The notes beneath the pieces are model-generated. The model saw only the letters and a program-made list of their open reading frames with translations. It did no database searches and was not told the origin of the DNA. Made by a program: the position numbers and the translations under genes. A stretch of 64,000 bases of DNA from Phoronis australis (lineage: Eukaryota; Phoronida; Phoronidae), in the NCBI GenBank assembly GCA_002633005.1, contig NMRA01000558.1:70441-134440 (forward strand). Reading direction: 5' to 3'. Of the stretch, positions 1 to 12,255 are shown in pieces. How positions within the stretch are numbered: position 1 is the stretch's first letter; each line of letters opens with the position of its first letter.

Positions 1-840
1 TCCCCGTAACCACTGCATTCCCCATTGTGTTTACAAATTTGTCTGGAGTTCTTAATTTCAAAGAGGTTGATAGGAAAAGCAGGGCAATTTCATACAGCCA
101 GGGTTATGGCACAGGTGGGAAACATGATGGGACAGGGACAGCACCTGGGGCGTGGCGTGCAAATAATCAGGAGAGCGATGCACCTGTAGTTCCCCTGAAA
201 TTCAACACAGTGAACATCATATCCCTTTTGATTGAGAGGACCCGTCGGCAGCTGACACTGTCCCTCAGGGTAGAACTTCCAAGACGGCAATCCATCGAGT
301 TCTTCCGCCAAAATGAATTCCGGATTAGCCACCTAAATGTGGTTTTATTACAATAAAAACAAAAACAGAAATTTTATCATGTTGTACACCCGTAACTCCC
401 ACAGAAGAAGGATGTTTATCATTATCATGCAATTTGTCTTACCTATAGAGGTCTCTGTCATTTAATGACATGTAGAAATTAGACACCGCTTGCTCGGCAA
501 TGGTATAATCAGGTTCATCAGAGAAGTTGCTGAGCTCAATGCGATTTACATTGTCTACCAGAACTGTCCAATGAGTACAATGATAATCTCTGTTCTTAGA
601 ATCGATCCTTACCTTAAGTCATAAATTATTACGGTCTGTTCAAGTTGGACAAGTATTTTGTTGACTTTTTTGATGGCTGTCAGTCATTCAGAGTTTGAAT
701 GAATGGCCAAACTCTTCATCAACTCCACAACAGTCATGCTCAATATTCCAAATCAATGCCTGCATCACCCTTACTTCAGTTGTCATTGGCGGTTTATCAC
801 ATAACACATCAAAGCTTTTATAAAGTTCCTATGACTATTG
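1..840 (-). other. Unidentified minus-strand exon-like stretches
   Basis: Three stretches on the minus strand read better than background, but I do not recognise them. Around 700-830 a frame contains NIEHDCCGVDEEFGHSF and ends in a stop. Around 441-610 a longer open frame contains DYHCTHWTVLVDNV and NFYMSLNDRDLY and ends at a plausible donor (AG/GTAAG, near 441). An AG acceptor near 332 leads into a further open stretch towards base 170. The CCG motif in the first stretch recalls tetraspanin large loops, but nothing else supports that. The segment could be the end of a gene lying to the left, or decayed transposon coding sequence. Confidence is low because no start, no clear exon chain and no family match can be shown. 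Confidence 0.2.
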
Positions 841-1842
841 CTTGAACCCTATATCTCCAGAGTGTTTAACATGCCTATACAGCAAAACCAAACGGGCTTT
901 TAATAATTGCCTAAAAACACGTTAAACATATTCACATGGCCACTTTCCTTTGTTCTTACTTGATTGGCAATAATGCAGCCGTCAATATTGTGTACTGTGA
1001 CTTTTTGGCAATAATGGCGCGAAATGCTTGCCTCCCAAAACGTCACTTCCGGAGTAGAGAACTAATAATTAACTAAATTGCGAAAAGCTGTAATTAAGTG
1101 GAAAATATGTTTGGGATAACCAACGAACCTTATTTTTGCTTAAAAAATACATGAAAAAGGGTTGCCTACGCCTTTAATCGACCTTGTTTATTCAGAGAGG
1201 AGCTCTCGATGCTATCGTGGTCGTTGTAGTTTTTCTACTTTAAAGGTGTTTTCTTTGGAGCAAAAATCCCATGAAAGGGTTCAGTAGTTGAAGAATGAAG
1301 GAGTGAAAAAAGCATGTCCCATTGTTTTGAGAACGTTTATTTTTCTTCATTTTTTGAAAATGTCCGAAATATTGGATTCAAATGTTAGATTAGTATTCGT
1401 GGCTGTTCGTAGAAGAGTCAAACTGTACATGTAAATGAAAAAAGCAAACCAGTACTTAGATTCGTACTCTATCAGTTGTGAAACGTTGGTTTCACAAGAT
1501 ACATGTACACGTACATGTATTTCGCAGTTTCCAGTGGGGAATGGTTTACATAATGTCTTCATTTTATGGCTATGCAGATTGTTTGGAATTTGTCTGGATT
1601 TTTGCATGCCATCATCAGAGTTTGAACCCTGGGAAACTGGTTGACCTCCAGGTACGGCAGCCAGGTCAGTACCCTCGTTTCACTCCTATGGAGATTCACG
1701 TGTTAACACCTGTCTTCTCAAGAATCAAGAATCTTTATTAAATGTTGTTCAGAAGAAACAGGTTTACATTACCCAATCGGGCATTTATACGGAAGCATGG
1801 AGAAAAATGGAACTTAAGCTGAATATGTAGCTAAAGAGGAGG

Positions 1843-1907
1843 CAGTGTGGCCTGGTTGATAAGTGCCCGCTTTCTTTACTCGAGGTCCTCGGTTTTAACC
1901 ATATATC
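1843..1907 (+). repeat. Possible tRNA-derived SINE head
   Basis: The stretch reads GGCAGTGTGGCCTGGTTGAT and, about 45 bases later, CGGTTTTAACC. These resemble the A box (TGGCnnAGTnG) and B box (GGTTCGAnnCC) of a Pol III promoter at roughly tRNA spacing. The cloverleaf is not intact, so it is more likely a SINE remnant than a tRNA gene. Confidence 0.35.
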
Positions 1908-1970
1908 AATAAAGCATAAAAATATTTCCAGGTGATCAATGCAATGGGCCCACATGCGAGGCCTGCGCAC

Positions 1971-1993
1971 GTCTGATACAACGTGTATCAGAC
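1971..1993. repeat. Short inverted repeat GTCTGATAC/GTATCAGAC
   Basis: A 9-bp inverted repeat (GTCTGATAC, 5-base spacer, GTATCAGAC). Its arms resemble the ends of the foldback element at 51325-51420 (GTCTGATATAAC / TATATCAGAC), so it may be a solo remnant of that family. Confidence 0.4.
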
Positions 1994-4900
1994 CGCCTGC
2001 AATTATTTTTTATAATATGGAGCTAACGTAATCCGATACAGATTTTGCAGATTCGTTTTGAAATTGAAAGTCATCTGCGCCGACTGCTATATTAGATGAC
2101 TTTCTGAATATTTTCTTTTTTATTTCGCTTTTAAGTCATGCATATTCTTGTATAACAACCACCGAGTGAGATATTTTGTCAGCTGGTGTAATTATGTCCT
2201 CTTTGTTTTTAAGGACATCTGTGGGGACATCTTTCTCGTGTTTTGTAGTATACTTGTAAGCCATTAATAAATCGTTAGTAATAGCTTCAAGGTATCTTTC
2301 GAGTGGATGGGTTTGACTTTTGGTTGAATCCTAGTTGCTTTTCTCTTGAAAAGGTTATTTTCTAGGAGGATTTCTCATTTTCATCTTTGGTGGGATTGTC
2401 AAAATATTCTGCCAATCTAAGACGTCAAATTATAGTATAAATGTTATGAGTACCGGTAATTCGTCTTTATCGATATTTGGTTTGGTAGGACAGAAGTTAA
2501 GTCTTTAGGAGTAGGCTATTCTCATTATCTGTTAACTTACGGTTTGGTAACTTAACTACGTTGTTAGGATCGCAGGCCATTATTTTGTTAGTGGTTTGTC
2601 TGTGGAAACTTTAGTTACGCCTAACGTTTTTCATGGTCTTGTTGATATTGTCTTTTGACCGTAGAAGGTGGTTGTAGGCATTGGCTGTGATGAAATTGTT
2701 TTAGCGGCCTTAGAGGATCAGTACTGTCTTTTGGCCTTGTGGGGTAATACTTTTTTCAAATTAATGTGGTTTTTCTTGGGTGCTTTCACTTTGGGACTTG
2801 TTGAAGCTCGAACTTTTTGGTTGTGTAGAATGTTCCATGCGATGTAAACCACGTGTTTTTGTTATAGGTTTGTTTTTGCTCTTTGATCTTCAAAATGATT
2901 TCAATCCATTTGTCTGTTTAAAAGTCAATTTTTTCTTGAATATCTAGGCTTGCATTTTCTCGTGGAAGAGGTAGTGAACACGTGTCTTCTATTGTTTGAA
3001 TGAGACAACTAATAGTGTGCTTGCTTTCCAACAGGTTAAAATGCTGGTCGCGGTGCAGAAGTCGTATGGACTTATCTTTGCTCTTGGCTTTCTTTGAGGT
3101 ATATTTAATCCAGCATATGTAAATGGCGTTGTTGTAGGTTGTTGCTCTTCGATCTTCCAGTTACTTTAGTTCATTTGTCTGTTTTAAAGTCACCTTCATC
3201 TTGAATAACTGTCATCCCTTTTTCTTTAGGAAGAGGTGCCAAACACATGTCCTCTATTTGAAGAATGCCAATGTTTGGCTTTCTTTCAGGTTAAAATGCT
3301 GGTTGCGGTACAGTAGTATTATGGACTTCTTATCATTACTGTTGGTATTTCTTAGTTATATTTTACCCAGCATATTTTGCCACCAACTGTAATATTAACA
3401 TAGATGTCTAAATGGAAAACTGCACCTCTTGCCAGGATTTCAGCAATCTTGGGGACTGCCCATCATGTCAGCTCTAAGGTGGTACGATGATAAACATTCA
3501 GCGGTCTGTCTGAGGTACACAAAAGTGACGTGCGCCGTGGACGGCATTGATGTCGTGTGCTGTACAGGTACAGTACTGATCGAAAGTCTCTTCCTATCGA
3601 ACGCGGCTAGGCCGCGTCCGGACACGGGTTCCAAACCGCGGTTGAACCGAGGCTAGCCGCAGTCCGGACTTCGTCTGACCGCGGTTAATCCAAAGTTAAG
3701 TCGCGTCCGTGCTATGCCTTGGCTTTGTTTTTATTTCGCTCCGAAAGCTGGAAATACTGGGGGGTTACTGTAAGTAAGCGTATGATGAGGCGATTAAATG
3801 TTCTATGGCACATTGTACAACAGTTCATTATCAGATTTCGGTCGGGGTTTTAGACGTACATGTACGTGTGGGATATGTAAAGTTACTAATTCGTTACGTT
3901 TAATCTGACGTATAGCCAGTATCATCGACGTTGTACCTTTCCTGATCTCCGGGCCTGATCGCGATTTCATAATTGAACTTTCAGTTAACAGATTGAGTCA
4001 GTAGTTATAACGGCGTGTGGCTGAGTTGTGTGTGAGAGGCATACATGTACAATGTGTAGTGGTTAATAAAATAATTATTATAACTCACTTCTTTGGCACA
4101 TGGCATCTATTGTGCAGTAGTTTGTTGTCCAGATAGATGATTTTGAAAGTGTTTTGCGTAAACGGCATCCCCGTCACAGTTTACTTATTAGTTTCATCTC
4201 CAGTAATGTTTCTGCCTTGTAAAAGTTTAACACAGATCAATGGCGAGAAGAAAAAGAGACGTGGTGTAAATTAAAAAAAATGTCTACTCTTGTACCACGG
4301 ACTATCTAGTGCAATAGGCGAATCTCACAATTTTTATTTTCAATTTTGATATTTTCCTTTTCTTTAAATCGCGACACATGGATACTGTTTACTATCAGCA
4401 GGATGGAGCAACTAGTTTCTCCTTCTTTGCAATCGTGGAACAGGAACATCAAAGGGATGTGAAGGTTGTTTTTTATAAAATTAAAAGATAGATTTAAGTA
4501 GTACCAGAGCTTCTTAGAAACATGCATCATCAAAATGTCTTGAACAAATGAATCAGAGTTCTTGTTTCAAAGAACTGCCCTTCACAATCACGCAGGAAAT
4601 GAGCTTTTCCTCCCAAAGCAGGTTGTGTATTCAGCGGTGGTTGTGGAAACTTATCCCTTTGCATTTTGCCTTTGTGGCCGAACACACGACCACACAGCAG
4701 CCGATCATGTTTAGTAGACGACGTACTTGCCGGAAGTAAAACTTGTTAATTTTGACCTGTATCTCTAGTGAATATCTGGAATTGTCTTTAAGTTAAATGA
4801 ATGTCGTGAGATACTGTATCTAGTGGAGTCATATTAATCAAGAAGTCTTTGCACGCAGGCTGGGTTATTACTATTTAAAAATTCATTGTTTTCCTTTAAT

Positions 4901-7069
4901 TCTTCGCTCAAAGGAGAATTCCGTTATATTTTGAATTCAGAATTTCCATACATATGCACTGTCGTTCTTCATTAAAACAAGCAGTTAATGTAGAATGAAG
5001 ACATTCTTGATTTAACCCTGTTGCATCTTGGAATGTTTCAGTGGTGCCTGGTTAGCATCACTTGTTTCATACAAGATAATGTGCAACTTGTTTTAGGATT
5101 GCCTGGGGGTGTACTCCGTGGTGCTTTCCAGCAACTTCTTTGAATCTAACTCGATTCTATTTTTCCACGTGTTGTTTTCCTGATCACACTGTTCAACAAA
5201 ACTTGCAAGCAGGACCGAGCGTTTTAACGATGTTTTATTGTACGAATGAGTTAATTATGCTAATTTCACAACAATGCGTCGTTTTGCCTTAGTAAGAACA
5301 GTAGTGTTCAATAATCTAACCAGGCTAGTATCTTTGAGTTTCAATTGCGTATTTGGTCTGTCGTTTATGTGAACTGCACAATGCATTATATGTCTACTGG
5401 TGCAAACGGCGGACGAATTTGAAGCTTTTTGCTCACTGAAATTTAAGATGAGTTTGTATTTTGGTTATGGATAACCATCATGAAAATTGGAGCACCAGCT
5501 GACCCATAAATGATCTTCATGAAAGTCTTAGCGGACATTACTGAAGAGCTCCCGATTAGATCGTTGTTTTCTTAACTTCTAGAACTTTTATGTGAGCAGT
5601 ATTTAATGTGCTGTTATGTGTGTGCGATTTTTTGCCAAACTTCCATGATTAGTCAAAGTTGTTCGTCGTATGACTGTTGCCTGACGACTAAAACCAATAG
5701 GCTAATTTAATAACGTGTACGTGCAGATCATTGGGTGGAGAAAGGTTGCATTTTGCTGAAGAAGAACAGTGTTCAATGTATAAGGTTCCTGTGCCTCTAG
5801 GTAAAACGTTTGCACATAAATCTATGTGTGAAGGAGTTGCACTAAAACAGTGTCGTAAAAACAATGATTTTGGTTGAGCATACGCCTATGGGACCTTAAT
5901 ACCTGCACGTATACAGTACGACAGAACACACTATCATGTCTGTTAATGCTTTGTGGTGTTGCATAATAAACTAATTTGGTACTTTTTGTGATGTTTGCAG
6001 AATATGCGTACGCTTTTGTTGATTTTGAGCTTGAAACACCAGGTCGATGCGCTCCACAGGATGTACAAAACCTGAACATGTGAACAGTATACTGGTCCAG
6101 AGACTTAAAAAACCTGGCACATAGTCTATTGAAACTAATTACAAAGTTAATTTCCCATCTTTTACGGCTACCGGAAGTTCAGCCGGCTATTTCAGTAAAA
6201 CGAGCAAAGAATGTACCAGATCAGCATTTTTCGCCACTAAGTCGCCCTTTGCAGGGCTTTGCGATTACTTAGAACTGAGAGACAATACCTTGACACTGCT
6301 AAAACTCTCCACGTTACATATATCGGGTGAAACATGTGTGTCGACGAGAAGGATTTTTCATAAATCCAAAGTGTCTTAATGGTATCTAAATTTATTGCTC
6401 AATTTCAACTTCCCATTTTCAATCATTTTAAAAAGGTTAAAGAAAATCCAGGACTGAGCAAAACGTCGGTCAAAGGATCACCAATTGGCAATCTTTCACT
6501 TTCTTGGTAGCCTCCATATGAAAGTACAGAACTGAAAATGCCCAGCCAACCTAGCAGGCACCAATTTTTAGTGAAATTGGAAGCAAATTCAACAGTGGCT
6601 CAAAAACATATTGAGTGCCACCGAGGGTCGCCCTACGAGTAGTGGACGCTTCAACAGCTAAAGACAAATTAACGTTTTTATTGTAAGACGAAAATTTGCT
6701 GAATGCATTTGCCACCAACTGTTAACTTCATCTCGGACATCACGTATATATAACGTTCTGATTGTGCAAGAAATACCTGTTTGTCGTGTTAGACTGGCAG
6801 CCCAGAGCACATAGCAGAGATGAACGAGGTACATGTACCAACATCTGGCCATAGGAGCACTTAGAGTCCAACTCGGTATATACGGAAATGGACGTTTGCC
6901 GTTGTCTGCACTCTGGGTGCGACCCCTGGGGACCTTACAATGGGGTCAAAAATGCGGTAGACTAGGTATTCGAGGTACCGGCCAAAACTCATTTAAAACG
7001 AACAATAGTACCGTTCTGAATACTGAATAACCTATGACAGACAAATTGCACTCTGGACTGGGTCTGGCT

Positions 7070-7260
7070 GAAACCAAAAAAGACCCCCCCCCCCTTTTTT
7101 AAAAGAATCCTGGATGAGCCCCCGCTACATTTGATCGTGCATGGGCGCACCCATTTGGCGACTTGGCAAAAAGTGAAATAAAAAGCCTGAGTAAACGAGA
7201 CAAAAGATCCATACATTCAACAGGAATTCGGCACGGATGCACAATTCGTTGGCCTGAACC
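7070..7260. repeat. Fragment of CATGCGCG-ended MITE-like family
   Basis: This stretch includes a C-homopolymer near 7083, the phrase GGGCGCACCCATTTGGCGA, and GATGCACAATTCGT. The same phrases occur in the better preserved copies at 18040-18256, 46729-47017 and 56466-56692. It looks like a truncated, diverged copy of that repeat. Confidence 0.4.
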
Positions 7261-7437
7261 TAGTGGCCCCGTTTTCTTGTTTTTTTTTTTTAATTCCCTC
7301 GTTAAGTTTTTTCAGTACAAGGACGGCATATCGAAAAATTCGAGTCCATTCCCGTTCTAAAACTGCATCGTAAATGCACACCGCGGCGTCATTCAGTTGC
7401 ACCTATAACCTGCAAGTCTGACATTTTTAATAATATT

Positions 7438-7684
7438 AAACCTGGGTCTGGCCAGGTCTTAAGTTAAACCTGGTTTAAGATCTTAATTCAGGTCTAAGAA
7501 ACAGATCTCTTTCGTGAAATGAAAACAGACTTTGATTATGTCTAAACTTGAGTTAAACCAGGTTTTACTAGACCGATGGTCTAAAAGTTAAACCACCTTT
7601 ATGAAACGCAGATTATCTTTAAACCTGGTCTAAGTCCAATTTAAACCAGGTGTAATTTTGAACCACCTTTATGAAATCGGCTGC
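7438..7684. repeat. Foldback-type repeat rich in AAACCTGG/CCAGGTTT
   Basis: The segment is dominated by TTAAACCTGG and its complement in alternating orientation, and ends with two direct copies of the phrase GAACCACCTTTATGAAA. An internal phrase, AGATCTCTTTCGTGAAA followed by ACAGACTTT, closely matches the element at 30586-30801 in intron 6 of gene B. That suggests two members of one nonautonomous foldback family. Confidence 0.45.
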
Positions 7685-9364
7685 AAATGTCCCAATAGGG
7701 TTAAGTTAAAGACCCACTACGGTCCAAAATGACTGTTTTTATATATGGAATACACATATTAATGAAAAAAAAACATCAACATACGGTGTCATAGCATACC
7801 CCAAACGTTACTTAACTAGGTCTATTAGCAGCCTATCACGAACCCCATTTAGCGCCAAAAAATGAGATGGCGCTCGCACCAGCCGAAACCTACGCACCAA
7901 AGTCAGTAAACGGGGAAATATAAAGTCGTGAAGTCATCTCATTTTTGACACTGAGTACATATTCGGTTTAAGTGGTTGCAACGAAATCTCATATTCCGTG
8001 ACCTTCACATGTTCGTGAACTTCAAAATGTGAGTGTTATCAAAGATATAATCGATAAATTAAAAGCGTGTCGAACCCCCTGATAAATATAGGTTGTTCTT
8101 GCCTTGGATATGCTTCAATTGTCAATGTCATCAACTTCAGAATTTTAAAGATGCATGGGAATTCCATCATGGTCATTCCGCACGTACTTGCAATAACATC
8201 AACTTAAAAAGGAACAAAGCGCATCGTCAGAATGTGAAAGTGTTACACCTGATTTCTCGAGTACACCGAACGGATCAATGTGTACGTTCCCAAGTTTATC
8301 GGAAGTGTCATCAGATTCGTGGGTGCTGCACAGACGTTCGTGAAATCCCAAGTACTTGGATGACCTCAATGGCAGTTGGGTAAAAGTAGGGACTGACAGG
8401 TTCTCGAATGCTAAAAAGCCCACTCATCGATGAAATTTGAAAGTTAAGACGACGCCTACCACACGATTGGTCAATTTATGACTTGAGTAATTGTAAGGGA
8501 TTTTTCTTGTTATCTCTGGTGTTAATTTGGTCAAATCATCCAGGAATGTAATACCATTACTTCAGTTGACTTTTATGTTATGTGCGCCTGAAGATGTCGG
8601 AGATATCGGCCGCATGTCAACTTTAAACATTAAAATTTAAATACCTTAAATGGGAGCGCTACAGGCATTTAACGTATTTCTGTCAATTCAGCATTATATT
8701 TAATTTGTTATGAAAGTATTCTAAATCTTTTCAATTTAATTTTAATCAAAACCAATTAAACAAATGCTGCGTCAAATGTGACGTACTCACTCTATGTCTG
8801 AGTGTTGACCATATCAATAAAGCTACTTTCGTTCTTATCTTGCCATGTCACCAAGTAAATGGAGCCCGTTTCAAGTGGCTACCTGTCTTTAATTTTAACC
8901 AAAATCGGGCTAACAGAAAAAATCCATCTCGGCCCCATTTCATGTAACCAACATCGTTCTGAGTTAGTATGGTCGATTTAGCCTACTTCGGATAAGATCT
9001 GGTGTGATTCTGTTGGTATTTTTATTATATTCTACAATCTAATACCCCGAGCCAATGAATGTAAATTTGAAGGTCGTCCGCTGTCAATTTGGGATCCGAA
9101 AAAACGCGAACACAACTGAAATGACATTTTCCAGCTATGCTGGTACCTTGTGAAGTACACGGGGTCGCAATCCTGCTTCTGGCTGCCCCATGTTTTACGT
9201 ACATGTATATACATGTATACACGTGTATCCCCATCTAAAATTTAGCATGACCACAAATACATGTATTCGTCACTTGTCGCCTCGCTTAGTTTTGTGAATC
9301 CGCAATCGTTGAGGAAAAACGTTGCCATTGTATGCTCCCCGAAAGTTCAAAAGAACTGGGATTG

Positions 9365-9502
9365 ACTACAGTATGTCCATAGCCAGGTAACAATTTTCGA
9401 AGTGCTTAGTAAGTTACAAAGGTACATAAATGTGGCCTAACTAATGTCAATGTTTTAAATTTTGGCAGTTTTATTTTATGTGACTAGGTCCACAACGTCA
9501 AA
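9365..9502 (+). repeat. Dispersed repeat, copy 1 (partner at 18723)
   Basis: About 135 bp with clear similarity to 18723-18856. Both contain CAGGTAA(C/T)AATTTTCGAAGTGCTTA, then GGTAC(A/G)TAAAT(G/C)TGGCCTAA, and end in GGTCCA(C/A)AACGTC. One copy lies upstream of gene A and the other inside its intron 6. No ORF is shared, so it is probably a nonautonomous transposon fragment. Confidence 0.5.
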
Positions 9503-10330
9503 TAAGCGCTTTGTGAGAACACTGTCTTAATACAACACTACTGTTTGTACATGTACAATATATATATACAAAGAACAGACGTTCGCTACTTTGCCGCTCG
9601 GAACATCGTCAGTGGAAGACAGTACACCTAAAAGGTGAACAGTGCAGAACGACCAAGCAGAAGAATGACAGTCGTCGCAAAACAAAAAGCGGACAGGAAA
9701 CTGAAATTCGTTCGCTATAAAGCACTATTCATTCGTTTCCTTGACTGTATTAATTTGGCTTAAAGTGGTAACTATACAAAGGCGAGTTTTACACTGCACT
9801 CTATGGAGACCCGCAAAAAATGTAAATATTTCTTAAAATAATGGCGAAAAGTGCGTTTGATATAACATTCTCGTCACCTGTGGAGTTTCTTGGACACAGA
9901 AGTATTCATATTATTGATGAAGTTAACTTTTGTTCTCGAAAATCTCGGTTTCGCTGGTCAACCGAGACAGGACTAATCGGTTGTAGCAACAATTTGAAGA
10001 CGTGTTTTCTTGGTATCGAGGGCTAACTAGCGGTATAAATGCTTATCCTCGGTTGTAGTTCGTGAAAATGGGCCCAACCTTAAATTCTGGATTCACCGAA
10101 AACTTCGGCCTCTCAGTGCAGTGTGCTCCAAAATCAATCAAAGGTGTTTCCGAGAGGATGGTGAATATGTTGGAAATATAGAGGCAAAGTTTGGCAATCC
10201 ATACATGTATTTCTACGAACATCGGTTTAAACATGTCTCACTCTCTCGCCCATGTACATCAGAGATGTGCATGAGTGGTTTTTTAATCTACTAAATGATA
10301 GGGATACTAAACCCTGTTTTGGTGATTTCA

Positions 10331-10615
10331 GCCAGTCCTCGTTCTGTCATCTGCTAACGTACAACTGGTGTCTCACGTGAGTGATAAAAGCAGGTTTTAA
10401 ATGAGAACTGAGATTTTTTTGTCACAGATATGATATTACGGTTCTTGGTGGGGGTCCTTCCCTGCAGTTTTCGCGGAGCTCGCCTAAAGCGTAGATCACG
10501 CTTGACCATTTAGCAGACTTTGCAAGGAGTTTTATTTTTTTCGAAACATTTGGGGGTTGTCAAGCCAGGGTTACAGAGCATTGTTTTGTTTTTTCAGAGA
10601 ACTAAGTAAGATGGA
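10331..10615 (+). repeat. Repeat shared by upstream regions of genes A and C
   Basis: About 285 bp that aligns with 33897-34177. Shared landmarks in order are CAGTC(C/A)TCGTTCTGTCA, GATAAAAGCAGG, TTTAGCAGACTT, AAGGAGTTTT, GGGTTGTC and a final GATGG(A/G)AACG. This copy begins about 1.9 kb before the start codon of gene A; the other begins about 1.7 kb before that of gene C. It may be a remnant of the duplicated gene unit or an independent repeat. Confidence 0.55.
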
Positions 10616-11759
10616 AACGACGCGTTTAATATCGGGCCGATTTATGTCTGACTTAAATTAATCGATGTCTGACATAATTCTCGAATAATATAGTACATGA
10701 TTCATTAACGTCAGCAATAATTCTATTGATATCAGGATATAAATAATAATATCCGCCATTAATCTGTTTATGTGTGACATAAGTCAGCCAATTAGAATCG
10801 TTGATACACTCTCCACGCTTACTAAGCAAACATGGCGCGTCTCATGGACCAGACGGTTTTTGCAAAAGTTCAAACGAGTGTACTATAAGTTTAGCCATTG
10901 ATGAAAGCATCAACATCGAAAATGTCAGCAGGGTACTGGATCGGCTGGAAACATTGCGGGTTGGATCAATGACTGTATCGACGAATCTCAGTGACTGAAT
11001 TACACCTGTGTGACAGACACGAATACAAGATACGTCAAACATAAATAGAATAATGTTGGACATTGAATTTGGCATTAATGAATTATTAACGATAGTATTC
11101 GAGAATTATAAAGTGTTTTGTATCACAGATTATTATTTACATCTTACAAATCCGATAAGTACGTGCTGGTGGAAAATATCACACTTCATAAAATTCATGC
11201 GAAAATACACAACGATGTCCATCAATCAACTGCCTTATCGCCATTTGGCGACATATTCGAGTCGTGTTTCTTCATGTCATCGGAAATGGTTACTGGTAAA
11301 GATTTTGTTGTCGTAAGGTACATGTATATGGTGACCGCATTACTGGAGACATCTAATAGGACGGTCCCAAATTACATGGCGATATAAATCTCCTTTGTCC
11401 CGGAGATAAGAAAGCGCGTGACTTCGTTTTGTAAATCAGACACATTTTCGTGTCTCTCATTGATGTCTTGAAGGCAAAGAATTTCACGTCACGTATCCAC
11501 GGGTATTGGTCCAGTTTATTTACTTTCTCATCCCAGATTTGCAACTCACAGCATAGCAGTGATGCTTTAATTAGCATTAGAAGCACAAATAGAGCAGTGC
11601 AACCAAGAAAAACTTATACGGAATCGGACAACAATAAATAAGTTGTGAAACTCAAATGGCTTGAAAACGAAGCAGCAAATGTGCCTGTCGGATGTTTACG
11701 ACATTGTAGGTAAATACAGCGAGAACAGAATCGTAACGCTTGTTCCTAGTTACATGTAC

Positions 11760-12027
11760 CAGGGGCGGATCCAGGATTTTGAGTTAGGGGGGAAAGGCAC
11801 AGGAATAACCAGAATTTTGTCACATGCGCGCGCCCAGCCTAAAATGTAGGAATGCAGGGGTCTCGTTGTTTGTTCAAGGCCTATGCGTTGTGCATTCGCC
11901 TCCGAGCCCCCTGGGTGCGCACATATGCTGGTCAGCAATTCGCACCCCGGACTGTATAATGGTATCTTGGATAGTTTTAGGTGGGCCATGGCCCCTTGCC
12001 CCTTCTCCCCGCCTAAATCCGCCTCTG
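11760..12027. mobile_element. Nonautonomous DNA transposon with CAGGGGCGGAT ends
   Basis: A 268-bp element whose left end reads CAGGGGCGGATCCAGG. The complement of its right end reads CAGAGGCGGATTTAGG, giving terminal inverted repeats of about 16 bp with three mismatches. The sequence TGTAC flanks both sides as a possible 5-bp target duplication. The CAGGG-type ends recall hAT-related MITEs, but those usually make 8-bp duplications, so the superfamily is uncertain. It sits about 230 bp before the start codon of gene A and could affect that promoter. Confidence 0.5.
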
Positions 12028-12255
12028 TGTACTACATCGCTTCCGACTTACTACTTGCTGTAGTTTAAAATTCGTCTTTATATTTTTAGTAATACCCTTT
12101 TTGCCTTGTCAAATATGCCGATTTGATCAAAGCGCGTTCAAATCTGGAAAGAACCCCCATTTTAATTTCCTGATAACACCCCCGACTGACCGAATTTTCT
12201 TTAAATAAATCCTTCACAACAGATTTGGGTCTATACATGTAGGTAACAGACAGAC

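Larger units (their letters stand above)
841..12255. other. Gene-poor region left of the protease array
   Basis: I see no supportable gene in this 11.4 kb. Open frames are short, overlap on both strands and lack splice context. The stretch contains repeat fragments listed separately (near 1843, 7070, 7438, 9365, 10331 and 11760), a GC-rich patch near 3600-3720, and many TACATGTA-type motifs. The last 2 kb should include the promoter of protease gene A, but no clear TATA box or other core element is visible. Confidence 0.5.

Noticed and set aside
1843-1907. Functional tRNA gene
   Set aside because: A and B box-like words are present, but the stems do not pair into a cloverleaf; kept only as a possible SINE remnant.
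3429-3656. Frame with KVTCAVDG resembling KVICSVDG at 58540-58570
   Set aside because: Similarity covers about eight residues and the phrase AGTGTGGACGGC, so it is better explained as shared repeat DNA or chance than as a protein family.
11118-11387. 89-codon frame with protein-like composition (YVLVENITLHKIHAK)
   Set aside because: An overlapping frame is equally open and there is no family match, so it could be chance.
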